This document shows, one piece after another, positions 10,564 to 22,855 of a stretch of DNA of 64,000 bases. Numbering within the stretch: position 1 is the first letter of the stretch; the number at the start of each line of letters is the position of its first letter. The notes beneath the pieces are model-generated. The model saw nothing but the letters and a program-made list of their open reading frames with translations. It made no database searches and was not told where the DNA came from. The translations under genes were made by a program, and so were the position numbers. The stretch is taken from contig NC_132984.1 of NCBI RefSeq assembly GCF_047496725.1, positions 6,507,501 to 6,571,500 on the forward strand, read 5' to 3'. Source of the stretch: Anoplolepis gracilipes. Lineage: Eukaryota > Arthropoda > Insecta > Hymenoptera > Formicidae.

Positions 10564-11923
10564 AATGAAAGTAATAAAAACAAAATTGAGGGAAATTAAA
10601 AATATCGATAACTCAAAAATTTTCGGAGAGAGAAGTTACCAAACCTCTCCTGAAGAATTCACTCCAAAATCTTCGAAGGAGGTTACCAGGCCTCCCAAGA
10701 AGGGAATGATTCTAGGGTTTCGGAGGGAAATTTCCAAACTTCGACAGAAAATCCTAAGTCCGTCGATTATGAGGAGGGAAGTTACCAAACCTCACTACTT
10801 AATTCGACAAAATCCTATTTTGATGAGGGAAGAAATCTTTTATCCTTCCCAGACCTCAAAATTTCGCAGGTTAGATTATCTATAAAAAAATGATAAATCA
10901 GAAACCTCTCATGTTAAGTACAAAAGAACTCTTTAAAAGGGCTCAAAAATATAACGAAAATAATATAAAAAATCCTTTGAATATTCAATACAAAAATAAA
11001 CCGTCTTCAAAAGTTACTTCTCTTTTATTAAATTAATCTCAAGAAATTATAGTAAAATCAAAAGCCACGCATAAATCAAAACATAAAGAAAATTAACAAG
11101 TCAAGATTGAAAAATGTTGAATAATCACTGAAGAAGAAAAAGAAGATCGACTCACTGAAATTATACAATCATTAAGATTGGAATATTTAAACAGAATCGA
11201 GAGAGACAGCATAATAAAGTTAATAATGAACAGTCAAGATAGATTCCATACTCTGGGAGAAAAATTAACCACAACTCATGTATTACAGCACAAAATACCA
11301 ACTGTAGACGATCAACCTATAAATACTCGTCAATATCGGTTTCCTCAGAATATTAGATCAATTAGGGAGAGCACAATATTTTTCGATATGCGATTTAGCA
11401 TCCGGATTTTACCAGATTAAAATGGATCCTGAAAACTGTCATAAAACAACTTTTATAATCCCTTATGGACACTATGAATTCGACCGGATGTCTTTCAGTC
11501 TAAAAAAACCCGCTACCTTCAACGCCTAATGGACTTAGTGTTAACTGGGCTACTTTTGAGACTGCTCTACGGCGAAATATCAAACCGTGAGAGCTGTCAC
11601 TTTAGTCACACCCCACGAATCTTACGTTACGTGGACAATAAAACTTTAACAAAAACCCCCGAAAGGCGAGACCAACTCTAAATAAGATAATTTAGAAATT
11701 GTATTGAACATAAACATTAGAACGGCTCTCTAAACTCTAAAAGAATTTGAAATAAAACAGAGTCACCGTAACTCGAAGCAGATACTTAAAACTATAATCG
11801 TAAATTTAAAACGGCGACGAAAATTTAAGAAACATTTGACAAGAGAGCTCGTCTGACGGACTACCTAAAGTGACAGATGTTTATAATAAATTTCTAAATA
11901 GCGATAAGCGACTCTGACGGTAT
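10564..11923 (+). pseudogene. pol: Ty3/Gypsy reverse transcriptase remnant
   Basis: Continues the pol gene after the solo LTR. A linker with tandem Glu/Gly-rich repeats (10,600-10,880) precedes a pre-RT segment (HKIPTVDDQPINTRQYRFPQ) and the RT palm segment around PYGHYEFDRMSFSL at about 11,463-11,505. A degraded YVDN box near 11,632 stands in the position of the catalytic YxDD. The part between the QYRFPQ segment and the Asp-Leu-Ala catalytic strand is deleted. No RNase H or integrase is recognised before the next LTR at 11,924. The assignment to Ty3/Gypsy rests on these motifs. Confidence 0.7.
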
Positions 11924-14400
11924 TGTTACGTCCTGTCGGTTCCACGAAAACAACGCAATAATCGTCCGATCAGTCATCAACAAAAGAAGGGACGCGCAAT
12001 AAAAAGGACCATTATTAAACACATGCCGGAAAGGATCGATAGCGAGATCCTCTAAATGAATAAACAACAAACACAGCTGCATAATCTCACTGCTCTACCC
12101 CTTTGAAAACGCTTTTTCTATTGACACACTACTACCCCGAAATAGATTTTCCTTCCCCTTCAGATTCTTCCCCCGTACCCCTTTCACCTTCGGTCATCGA
12201 CATATCCGATGACTCACCGCCGTCGTCCCCCTCAACCTTTTTCTTCATCCATAATCCTGTCGGATAGTTCATCAAACCACACGATTGAACTTCCCGACTC
12301 CTCTCTTGAATACTCCCCAGCAGATCCCGATACCTTTGCGCTCCCCTCTCTAGAATCCGAGCTTTCTTCTATGTCCTCTTCCACTCTCCTTAACCTAGTA
12401 GATAGCGTTCTCGAAGATTGCGATATCACGACGTAACCCTCTTTACACTTTTTCCAAATTCTTATTACTTTCTAATAAATTATTGTATTAAATTTCAACC
12501 AGGATAAACTTTAAAATCACACTCGTTCCCCTTCTTTTCTGGTTGACGTCTTCTGTACTGATGTAACATCCGCTATCTACACACACTTAAATCTAAGGTC
12601 GTTATTAGAAATATAAAATAAAAATCATATGTATAACGCTAATGAATAAATGTAAATCGAAATACTAAATGATCAGTAAATTTATTTAACTCCCTCAACT
12701 CACACTCCGCATAAGATCACACTTGGTCCCGTCCCATGTAAAAGAGATTCGATTCTCTGACCAAAAAGGAACCACCGAGCAAGCGTTCGCATAAACAGAG
12801 TAATAAAGACATTCGTCGTTTACCTGTTTTGCTAGCCTCCAGCTCGCTCGACCGAGTCACTCGTCTGTTTTTGTTAAAATTTTTTACATCGGAACAGTTC
12901 CTGTTACGCCCTTCCTCTGACCCATCCTTTCCACGGACCTGGATGTAACAAACACAACTGAGTAAATTCTAAAATTTCCTAATTTTCACGGGCTCAGCAA
13001 CAATCAAAAGATACCTTCGGACCAATCGCAATACGTGGTCCCGTCTAACACGCCTCAGGAAAATTATATAAAAAGGGAGAATTGCGAGAACGCTTAAAAA
13101 CATTATTCTTAACACTCCTCAAGCTTTTAGAACTTTTAAAGTCGATCATCTCAGAAATTCGGGGTCGATAGACAGTAGTGTTGTACCAGTAATTTCTCTC
13201 GGAAGCTTGACTTTCGTTCTGGCCTCTCATTTATCATAAATTCAGTGCGCGACCCAGGAACACAACCCTCAACGTTCAGCTGCAGCACAACAGGACGGAG
13301 GAAACACCACGAGACTACTGACTTCACTCAAATAGTAAGTCGAGCTTAATTAAATCAGTTCTACCCGTCACGTACTAAAGGTCGCCCTGCTTTAGTGCCT
13401 AAAGTATCTTCGACTCGCCATTTTTCAAAAGCCATCCATGGGTCGACCGGACGAACCGTGCCGTTCTTCCAGTGAAGACGATATTTTTCCATCCTCGTCC
13501 CCCAATTACGATTTAGAGTACCCACAGTGTTCCTCTCTCTTATACACACGTTACTCACGCACCAACTATTCTCCCGTAGAACACTGGCCTACTCTCTCGT
13601 ATTCACCGGTACCCCTATCTCCCGATACCTCTCCTATATACCGCGATTCATGGTCACCAAGACCTCTCACTCCTTCAGCAGATTCTTCTAATTGTTCCAC
13701 ATTAACAATATCTGACGATTCCGTAGGCAGTTCTGTAACCCTCGCCTATACTCCCGCAGATCCTGACCCTCTCTCTTCCTTGAGATTAGAGATAGCAAGA
13801 ATACTTATCCCTAAACTCCTTGAAATTATAGATTCCGTATTCCAAGAATTAGAAACGAACTTGTAAAACATACATAGTTTTTTTAATAACAAAAATAAAA
13901 TATGTAAACTTTCCACCCAAAACATAAACTTTAGACTCTCACTCTCTCCCTCATTATTCTGGCTAATGGACCTCCGTACTTATGTAACACCCGCGATTAA
14001 CACACACACACACATACACACACACACACACACATTTACTTAAATCTAAGGCCGCTATTAGAAAAATAATATAAAAGAATCATACGTGTAACGTTAGGAT
14101 TTAAATGAATAAATGTAAATCGAAATATTAAATGATTAACAAATTTATTTAACTCCCTCTCTCTATCCGCGAAAGATCACACTTGGTCCCGTCCGGTGTA
14201 AAAGAGATTTGATTCTCTCACCAAAAAAGGATCACCGAGCGAGCGTTCACATAAACAATGTAATATTGATACCCCGTCGTTTACCTGTTTTGCTAACCTT
14301 CAGCTCACTCGACCGAGTCGTCGGTAAGACATTTGACCTCGGAATAGTTCCTGTTACGACCTTCCTCTGACCTATTCTTTCCACGGGCCTGGACGTAACA
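11924..14400 (+). mobile_element. Compound family A LTR (one LTR end joined to another)
   Basis: The stretch 11,924-12,950 is an internally deleted LTR (TGTTACGTCCTGTCGG to GATGTAACA). It is followed at once by 12,951-14,400, which starts in mid-LTR (ACTGAGTAAATTC, found at the same place in the copy at 19.4 kb) and ends GGACGTAACA. A simple account is that one A LTR inserted into another, followed by a deletion between their homologous 5' parts. Outer flanks are gtat and ctat, a possible target duplication with one change. A pyrimidine-rich U5-like frame at 13,438-13,866 is LTR sequence, not a gene. Confidence 0.7.
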
Positions 14401-14675
14401 CTATCATTATTGACTATTGGTGCGACATCCCCCCCGCAGAAGGTCAGTCAAGATGAAATATACTTTCAAATCAACGAATTCGAATCCGTGTAAGTAATAC
14501 AATGTAAAGTTGAAGTCAACTGAATAATCAGGAAATGAGGGTTCTCTCATACCATGGATGTATATAACGAAAAATATTCATACGTAGGAGACATACCTCG
14601 CGATATATGTAAACGAATGCACAACCAGAGTAGTTACCAGTTAGGAACCACTTACATAAAATCTAATCAAAAAAC
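14401..14675 (+). pseudogene. env: Chuvirus-type glycoprotein, N-terminal part
   Basis: The first part of the envelope-like glycoprotein of the retrovirus. A short hydrophobic stretch (SLLTIGAT) near the start may be the end of a signal peptide. The longest open piece begins at 14,554 and includes Cys and Asn-X-Ser positions. Stops interrupt the earlier part. The frame is cut at 14,675 by a solo LTR and resumes at about 17,455. Attribution comes from the C-terminal part. The junction with pol is missing, so integrase was lost or was never here. Confidence 0.45.
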
Positions 14676-15780
14676 TGTTACGTCGTCTCGACTGCACGAT
14701 TCCTTCCTTCCGCGGAACTTTAAGACTAACCATCTACAACACTCACTAGAGCATATTACCTCAACGACTCTCGCGGAGTCGTGGTAACGACCGAGCGCGC
14801 GATAGATTAGAATCGTACTGTCCTTTTCTATTTTTTATGATAACAACTTGTTATCATAAAAAATAGAAAAAGACAGTACGATTCTAATCTATTGGGAAAT
14901 TATAATAACGTACTTAATACCAAGTCCTCTCACAAAATCATGAATCACATCCTTTTCCATATGACTTCCGAAAAACAGGAAACGGGTTCCTGACAAGGTT
15001 AGATGAGTTTCTAATTGGAACTGATAGATCTATCAGCAGAGAGCATAGAGAATAATATGATTCAGTATCACATAAGAAATAATCTTGCCCCAAAAACCAT
15101 ATAAAGAAGAGGTTTTTGGGAAAAGACAAGCACAAGCTCTCTCTCGAATTTCATCAGTCTGTTTTAACCCGTCACCCAGTGAAAATGAATAGTGGAAATC
15201 TATCGGTGAACCACCCGGACTGACGTTTCAAGTCTAACGAATCAACGACAACGGCGCAATTTGACCATGAAGCATTTTGCAGACTCGAAGACGTAATTAA
15301 CGCCACTGAAGGAAATCCGGTTGAACCCTGATCACTCAATAGTAAGTCCACATCCATTTTGTTTACTCTTTCTCTTGTTTCTCTTTCAGTTTTTTTTCTC
15401 CCCTCATCTTTCTCTTATTTACTTATTATTTCTTTTAAATTTACATAGTGCCCAAATTTTTGATTCACCGTTACGCCTTAAGGGGAGGAGATATTTAAAC
15501 CGTTGGAAGAAGTCAGTACTGCCCAGGCGTCGGTCCCCGCGACTTCTCAAATAATTAAAAAGAGTGAATAAATCGCAAGCCTTGTGATTGCCTTCGAACA
15601 CGCAAAATCCCCCGTCAAACACTTTCTTCTTTTCAACCTCCATCACTTCTACGTTTTCCGTCATTGACATCCATATCCTCGGACGACCTTTGGAATATCG
15701 TCACGGAAGTCTTTGAAAACTTTCATCTTCCTGCATATCCTTAAGATTACCAGGAATCTTCAATGTCTCCTTCGCCTTCA

Positions 15781-16204
<424 letters not shown>

Positions 16205-16318
16205 CACACGTACTCACGCGAACACCAATTAGAGAATAATTATAATTTAATTTCATGCCTACGTACACACATATACATATATTTGTAACCAAACCTAGCA
16301 ATAATTAGATGTAATATA

Positions 16319-17160
16319 TAGGGTGTTCCAGAACAATCTTCCGTCCGTAAAATGACGTATTTCTGACACAATTCTAAGACAATTTTTTCTTTAAATTTTT
16401 CCAAAATTTGGTTTGAAGCGTAGTTTTTGTGTTATAAGCAAAAATAGTTAGCAAATCACGCGTCGAGTATAGAAGGCAGGCAGGAGCGCCGCGGCGCACC
16501 GCGAGCGCGGGCGCAGCTGACCGTCCGACGGGTGATTACCGCCGCATGAGTCGCTAACTATTTTATCTTATAGCATAAAATTATGCTTTAAATAAAATTT
16601 TGGTAAAGAAGAAAATGTCTTATAATTACGTCAGGAATACGTATTCCTTAAAATAACATTACTTTAATGACCAAAAGTTGTTCCGAATCGCCGGCCGTCG
16701 GACGCTGCGATCAGCTGATTGCTACACGCGATGTGTGTATGTCTGAGTGTGTGCGTAAAAGAAAGGAACAAAGTGAGTGAAAGAAAGAGAGAGAGAGAAA
16801 TAACAGCCTCCGCGACGGCGACGCTTCATCGACATTGTCGTTAACGACTTTAGACTGATCGATATATTGATTTTCCGGCATAATTTTTTTAATTTCCGGC
16901 ATAAGCATAATTTTATGTTATAAGATAAAATAGTTAGCGACTCATGCGGCGGTAATCACTCGTCGAACGGTCAGCTGCGCCCGCGCTCGCGGTGTGCCGC
17001 GCCTATCTGCTTTCTGTACTCGATGTGTGATTTGCTAATTATTTTTGCTTATAACTCAAAAACTAAGCTTCAAATCAAATTTTGGTAGAGGAAAAATTGT
17101 CTTAAAATTGTGTCAGGAATACGTCATTTTACGGACGGAAGGTTGTTCTGGGACACCCTG
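16319..17160. mobile_element. Palindromic mariner-type MITE, copy 1
   Basis: Ends CAGGGTGTCC-type (left end changed to TAGGGTGTTCC; right end GGACACCCTG) with TA on both sides. The arms are long inverted repeats: the ATGACGTATT/AATACGTCAT blocks and the GCGACTCATGCGGCGG blocks match in inverted order. The centre is a GA-rich low-complexity stretch. There is no transposase. A second copy lies at 56,723. Confidence 0.85.
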
Positions 17161-17454
17161 TATATACAAAATTATGAATAAATTTATGTAATACTAAAAA
17201 CTCAATTCTCTTCGTGACTTCTAACCCCTCTATCGGTTGAAAGATCGCACTTGGTTCTATCCCGCGTAATAAGGATTAATTTGCTTTATCAAAAAGGACC
17301 TTTCGAACGAATGTCCAAAATAACAAGTAATAGCGATATTCATTATCGTTGACTTGTTTTTGGACCTGATAATTAAACCTACATCCGTACAGTTTCGAGA
17401 GCTGGCTGTTACGCCCTTCCTTCTAACTCATCCTTCTCAAGTCTGAACCTAACA

Positions 17455-18990
17455 CAACCTCGTGCCCAATAACACTTGCTGGCGGCGTCGACAATGACGG
17501 AACATGCATCGGAGGAGCATACTCTGATCCTTATGGAACATAAACGAAGATAATTGTATTGGCAACCGTAAGAATTACATTGCAAGATTACATTGCCGAC
17601 GTGCAAATAAATACCAACCAAGTGCAACTCAGATCTGGCGTCGCATGCGAATTTGATGCTACGTATTGTATTGATATAAAAAGAGGAAATACTTACTGGG
17701 ACCCTGTACCGGTCGATACTTGCAAATTTTCTAATTATGGATTATTATTTGAAGGATACGCGAATAAGGTACTCGATAATAACAAGGATTATCCTCAAAC
17801 AGTTTATTCAGTAACCATGCAAGATGCGATCTTTGCATTAACCAGCAAAGGGAAACAAGACATTTGCGGATACTCACTCGTCCGAACCGAACATCCTAAA
17901 TTACTAATCTTCGAAACAATACGCGGAAGCGAAATTTTTAAAAAATATGCTCGCACCGCAAATCTCGACATTTTCACATATAAATTCTAAATTCATGTGT
18001 GTAGAGAAACATTCGCACTCAAATAAACGAACTATACAGGAATTTTCTGTTACATCAATGCAAATTAGAGCGAAGAATGCTACAAAACGCGCTAGCTATA
18101 GCCACTCGAAAACACTAGACATTTTCGCATATCACTTAATGAAAGGACCTGGATATATGACTCTACGAGCAGAAATAATTCACATAATTAAATGTATACC
18201 GGTAGATGTGAAACTTGCACGAACAACGGAGTGTTATGATCAACTACCGGTAGTCAGAGGAAATCAGACGCACTTTTTAACGTCCCAGACTCACATACTG
18301 CTACGACAAAGAATGCAAACTACATGTAATCCATTCGCACCTGCCATGTAACTCTTACGAGATTCGTGGTACAAATTTTTATTGAATCCAGTGGACACTC
18401 TACCTCCAACTGTCATGAAATCATGAAGTCATGAAATCATTAACAAGACCTACATGGAAATACATAAGCTCAGGATCGCTCGTCACTAGTGGTATATACT
18501 CTGAAAAAAAGTTAAAGGACCTCAGAGATCGTATAATGTTTTCAACCGAACGACCTTTAGTACATAATACAGTAGCAAGAGGAGTGATGGGAAGACCCAC
18601 TTCTTTACAAGGAGACTCTATCTCTAACCTTTGGGATGAAGCATACATGGAAAAAATAGCCTGCGTGGATGAAATTCTGGAGTAAATTTCTTATATTTGG
18701 TAATATTAGTGCCGGACTACTCCGAATTTATTTAATTACCCGGCTTTCAAGTTAATATTAGACACAATTGTACATGGATATGCTCTACATATCGTGTATG
18801 GATGGTCAATATATTTACTCGGAGCTCTCTGGGATTCTCTTACATTTACTATTATACATGGAAACACGAAAACGCCCTCAAGGCCCGCAACCCAGCACGC
18901 CTTCGGAAAACCGTAATTCGAATGATATTAAACTCAATATAGCCTCCGCAGAAGAAAAACCCTCTTACACACTCCAACTAAAAGACTAGA
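17455..18990 (+). pseudogene. env: Chuvirus-type glycoprotein, main and C-terminal part
   Basis: The main piece of an envelope-like glycoprotein. A 143-codon open piece (17,559-17,990) has paired Cys positions (CEFDATYC, DTCKFSNYGLLFEG). It is followed in another frame by a piece with ECYDQLPV and FLTSQTHILL, which recalls the Cys-rich fusion region of glycoproteins from Chuviridae and related negative-strand viruses that insect LTR elements have captured. Further on a hydrophobic segment (KLILDTIVHGYALHIVYGW) near 18,750-18,810 fits the membrane anchor, with a short basic tail after it. Frameshifts near 17,990, 18,350 and 18,690 and several stops break it. In an active element it would mediate entry; this copy cannot. 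Attribution is from motif memory and needs a profile search. Confidence 0.55.
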
Positions 18991-19075
18991 TATTATTTTC
19001 CTTTAATCTTTCCTCCACCTCCTCTTCCCAAAAGAGAGAAGAAATTTTCCTTTCTCCTTTTGAAACATAACACAG

Positions 19076-20829
19076 TGTTAGGTTACATCCTGTCGGCTCC
19101 ACGTTTCTTCCTCTCACAAGAATTAACTGATAAGCGATAAACGAGAAGTCACTCGACAAATAGACCGTTCTTGTCAAATAATATTTTAAACATTTCAACA
19201 CGATTTCCCAACAAATATAGAAGGGCTCGATGATAAAATACATTACGGCTTGTTGCTACGTAGGATTAAATGATAATCGTTCAACTAATAATAAGGAAAA
19301 GCCGCGGGATAAATAAACCGTTCTTGCCACACCATACCGTAAATACCCAGACGCGATTTCCAAACGAGGGACAAACAACAAATTATCAATCTTTTCTGTA
19401 ACCGAATAATAAAGCTGAGTAAATTCTAAAATTTCCTAATTTTCACGAGCTCAGCAACAATCAAAATAAGGCGAAGAAAAGATACCTTCGGACCTCTCGC
19501 AATACGTGGTCCCGCCCAACACACCTCAAGAAAATTATATAAAAAGGGAATACTCGCGCACAAAGATACATTCATTTTCGACCCAGTTAATAGTCGACAT
19601 TAGACTCATTAATTTGACACCAGTAAGTCGCGCTCTAGTGCACTTTCGAAATATTTCGGTTGTTGCTTGACGTGAGACTAAAATCATTAGTCAGTGCAAT
19701 ATATCGACCTCTCAGTCGAACCACGACGCAGCCAACCCACGACTCATCCAGTCGCCGAACAACTACGCAATTTGCAGCTTAAGTAGTAAGTCTACTTTCC
19801 TCCTCTCTCTTCTTTTTTTGCCGTCGTTCCTTTTCCCTTTATTCAAAATTGTTCTTTTCATAAGTGCCTAAAATCCCACCGACCCGCCGTTTCTCGCGAG
19901 CCAGCCGGGACCGTCGATCGGACGAAGCGATCTTGAGCGATAACAACAGTTCTGACTCTCCCCCTTTGAAAACGCTTTTCCCATCAACACACTACTACCC
20001 CGAAATAGATTTTCCTTCCCCTTCATATTCCCCCGTACCTCTTTCACCTTCGGTCATCGACATATCCGATGACTCACTGCCGTCGTCTCCCCCAACTCTT
20101 TTTAATTCCTCATCTATAATCCTCTCGGATAGTTCACCAAACCACACTATTGAACTTCCCGACTCCTCTCTTGAATACTCCCCAGCAGATCCCGATACCC
20201 GATGCGCTCTCCTCTCTAGAATCAGAGCTTTCGTCTATGTCCTCTTCCGTTCTCCTTAACCTAATAGATAGCGTTTTCGAAGACTTCGAAATCGTAACAT
20301 AACCCTCTCTACACTTTTCACAAAATTTATTATTTCCTAATAAATTATTGTATTAAAATCTAACCAGGATAAACTTTAAAATCGCACTAATTCCCCTTCT
20401 TTTCTGTTTGACGTTCTCCGTACCGATGTAACACCGGCGATCCACACACATACACCCACACACACACACTTAAATCTAAGGCCAATACTAAAAGTATAAA
20501 ATAATAAGATCATATGTATAGCGTTAATTGAATAAATGTAAACCAAAATATTTAAATGATCGATAAATTTATTTAATTCCCTCACTCACTCTCTGCATAA
20601 GATCACACTTGGTCCCGTCCCGTGTAAAAGAGATTCGATTCTCTGACCAAAAAGGGACCACCGAGCGAGCGTTCGCATAAACAGAGTAATAACGACACCC
20701 GTCGTTTACCTGTCTTGCTAGCCTCCAGCTCGCTCGACCAAGTCTTTTGTCTGTAAGACTTTTGACATCGGAACAGTTCCTGTTACGCCCTTCCTCTGAT
20801 CCATCCTTTCCACGGGCCTGGACGTAACA
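19076..20829 (+). mobile_element. Family A solo LTR between env and Tudor frame
   Basis: It begins TGTTAGGTTACATCCTGTCGG and ends GGACGTAACA, with the exact 4-bp duplication acag at 19,072-19,075 and 20,830-20,833. It is therefore a separate insertion and not the 3' LTR of the retrovirus. Removing it joins the end of the glycoprotein region to the Tudor frame. It contains a TATA box at about 19,541 and a CA patch near 20,440. Confidence 0.9.
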
Positions 20830-20843
20830 ACAGCATTCGCTCT

Positions 20844-20849
20844 TTTTAG
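20844..20849 (+). promoter_or_regulatory. Candidate 3' splice site before Tudor frame
   Basis: CATTCGCTCTTTTTAG lies 11 bases upstream of the ATG at 20,861 and looks like a pyrimidine tract plus AG acceptor. The diverged copy at 3.57 kb has TACTAAACAGTTTTAG at the same place. This suggests the frame is expressed from a spliced subgenomic RNA, as env is in many retroviruses. Inference only. Confidence 0.4.
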
Positions 20850-20860
20850 AAATCTTTGAC

Positions 20861-21499
20861 ATGGAAGTCGAATCGATCAACACCAACGATCTAATCCGTG
20901 GAAATCTGGAAATACGGATTATTCGTGTAGAGTCTTCATCTCTTTTATGGATACAATTGAAGAACGGAAAAGGAACTTTAATTGAATTTCTAGAAAAGCT
21001 AAACTTTCGGATAGACAAGTGACACAAGTATCCCTGTTATTTTCCTGACGACATAAAGGAAAACGAACTCATTGCTGTTAAAGCAAAAAACAGCTGGCAA
21101 CGAGGACTTATTGTAGAGATAAACAGGAGTACATTCATGGTAAAAGTCGCCTTAAAGGATTGAAGCCACATAAGCTGGAAACCCATGGGGCATATTTACA
21201 CTCTCGAAGATCGATTCCGGCAATTGTCATGGCAGAGCATCAAAAGCGGTTTGGCATATACTAGCCCCTCACCAACAACCTCAAAATGGCCCGACAAAAC
21301 GAGGGAGTTGTGTAAAATCCTAGTACAACACCGAGATGGACAGATGAAAATAATTCATCCTATGGGCGAAACAGGCGCTACGATAAAACTAATCGTATAC
21401 AATGAAGCCGATAGGGGCCAACAACTTACGAGACGTACTTGTGCAGTTAGGGCATGCTTAACTCAGCATTCAAGTCATAATGGACGTATTTCCCGCTGA
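20861..21499 (+). pseudogene. Extended Tudor-domain accessory frame, copy 2
   Basis: A single 213-codon frame from ATG to stop has two in-frame TGA codons (21,020-21,022 and 21,161-21,163) and no frameshift. Residues 23-45 (RVESSSLLWIQL...) match the leading part of an extended Tudor domain. Residues 70-110 carry the Tudor barrel pattern (WQRGLIVEI, the KVALKD turn whose following Trp is a TGA here). LSWQSIKSGLAYTSP matches the closing helix of such domains, and the last third has TIKLIVYN. Comparison with copy 1 explains the second TGA as a changed Trp codon. It lay directly downstream of the glycoprotein gene before the solo LTR inserted. Known for the family: Tudor domains bind symmetrically dimethylated arginine, mainly on Piwi-clade Argonautes. 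A role in evading or using the piRNA machinery is inference. Confidence 0.75.
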
Positions 21500-21549
21500 G
21501 ATAATATAAGACAATACCACTCGTCGTACTATACTGTAACAAATATATT

Positions 21550-21553
<4 letters not shown>

Positions 21554-21604
<51 letters not shown>

Positions 21605-21605
21605 C

Positions 21606-21646
<41 letters not shown>
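21554..21646. repeat. TA microsatellite
   Basis: About 90 bp of TA units with a few CA interruptions. It appears to replace the 3' end of the retrovirus, whose 3' LTR is not seen here. Confidence 0.95.
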
Positions 21647-21649
<3 letters not shown>

Positions 21650-21856
21650 GGTGTCCCAAAGTGACCGGTAAATGTTTTAATGGCAGGTTCTTCAAAACAT
21701 TTTAAGGCGAAAAATTTAATACAAAAATGTCGAGGCTACAATAGTTTTCAAACTAGAAGCAATTATATTTCAGGAATGATAGGGCTGAGATTTCGCGCTC
21801 TCAGGTGAAGCAAAATAACAAATGATAAAAGTGCTCCTATAAATAGCGCTCTTTAT

Positions 21857-21860
<4 letters not shown>
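21647..21860. mobile_element. Mariner-type element, single end
   Basis: CAGGGTGTCCCAAAGTGACC follows a TA run and looks like one terminal repeat of a mariner-type element. It carries about 200 bp of non-coding sequence before a second TA microsatellite (21,861-21,905). No opposite end is found. Confidence 0.45.
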
Positions 21861-21905
<45 letters not shown>

Positions 21906-21909
<4 letters not shown>

Positions 21910-22210
21910 CAGTTTCGTTTAAAAACTCATGTTGACATGACGTGTCTCGTTGTTTGGTTTTATCTCAAATTTAATAACCGTTGATTTTAACTAAGTGACA
22001 TATTTAATTGTTCCATAATTAAGTTCTACCTTTAAACATGTCCCATTGGATTCTTTCTTCTCTTTCTTAATTTACGTTTACACTTGAAAAGGACCACAAC
22101 CATATGGTCGAAACGTCGTGTGAATAAATTGAATGATTTTGGCTAGTCAGGTCGTTTTAATTAACCCGTTGTTTACAATTAAATACTAGCGACTTTAATC
22201 TCTAACTTAT
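21906..22210 (+). mobile_element. Penelope-like element, 3' terminal fragment
   Basis: Carries the family tail in full: CTTGAAAAGGACCACAACC, ATATGGTCGAAACGTCG, GGCTAGTCAGGTCG, ATTAACCCGTTG and ACTAGCGACTTTAATCTC. It is non-coding and 5' truncated. Confidence 0.7.
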
Positions 22211-22364
22211 AATAATAATATATATTTATAATATATATAATAATATATATTTTATAATAATATTTATAATACAAATACGTAGAAAAAAAAGAAAGAAATA
22301 TTTTATTTAAAAAGAAAATATATATGTATCCTTTTATACACAAATAAACACAAAAAAAATGTTA

Positions 22365-22855
22365 AAGAAAGACGAAGGGTTTTGGTGGTCGCTTTATCTT
22401 TCCTCTTTCTTAATTAAAACACACACATAAAATTAACGCATCGCGGACGTACGGAATCTATTTTCCGTTGCAAATGTTATGTCTTTTCCCAACATTTATC
22501 TAAAGGCGGAGATGTTACGTAGTCCCGACTGTACGATTCCTTCTTTTCATGTAGTTTTAAGATTAACCGCCTACACAACGACAATCATCCTGACTTACTC
22601 CCGCAGAGTCGCGATAATAGCCAAGCGCGCGATAACAACTTATTATCACAAAAAAAAAGAAGAAAAAACAGGAAAAGGGCAGTATGACTCTAATCCATTG
22701 GAAAATTATAATAACATATTTAATACCAAGTTTTTCTTCTGTTTTTGAACTTTCTAATTCGTTGGACTTGACACTACACTTGATCTGTACGGTTTCGAGA
22801 GATGGTTGTTACGTAATTCCTTCTGACGCATCCTTTCCCGAGTCTGAACGTAACA
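22365..22855 (+). mobile_element. 3' end of an LTR element with short family B LTR
   Basis: The stretch 22,365-22,512 is homologous to 29,150-29,405 and ends in the purine-rich AAAGGCGGAGA, just before the LTR start TGTTACGTAGTCCCGACTG at 22,513. That is the expected layout of a polypurine tract and 3' LTR. The LTR is internally deleted to 343 bp and ends GAACGTAACA at 22,855. Confidence 0.6.

Noticed and set aside
13438..13866. A 142-codon Ser/Pro-rich frame
   Set aside because: It lies wholly inside LTR sequence, and related pieces recur in other LTR copies with broken frames.
19076..20829. 3' LTR of the retrovirus
   Set aside because: It has its own exact acag duplication, so it is a separate solo insertion.
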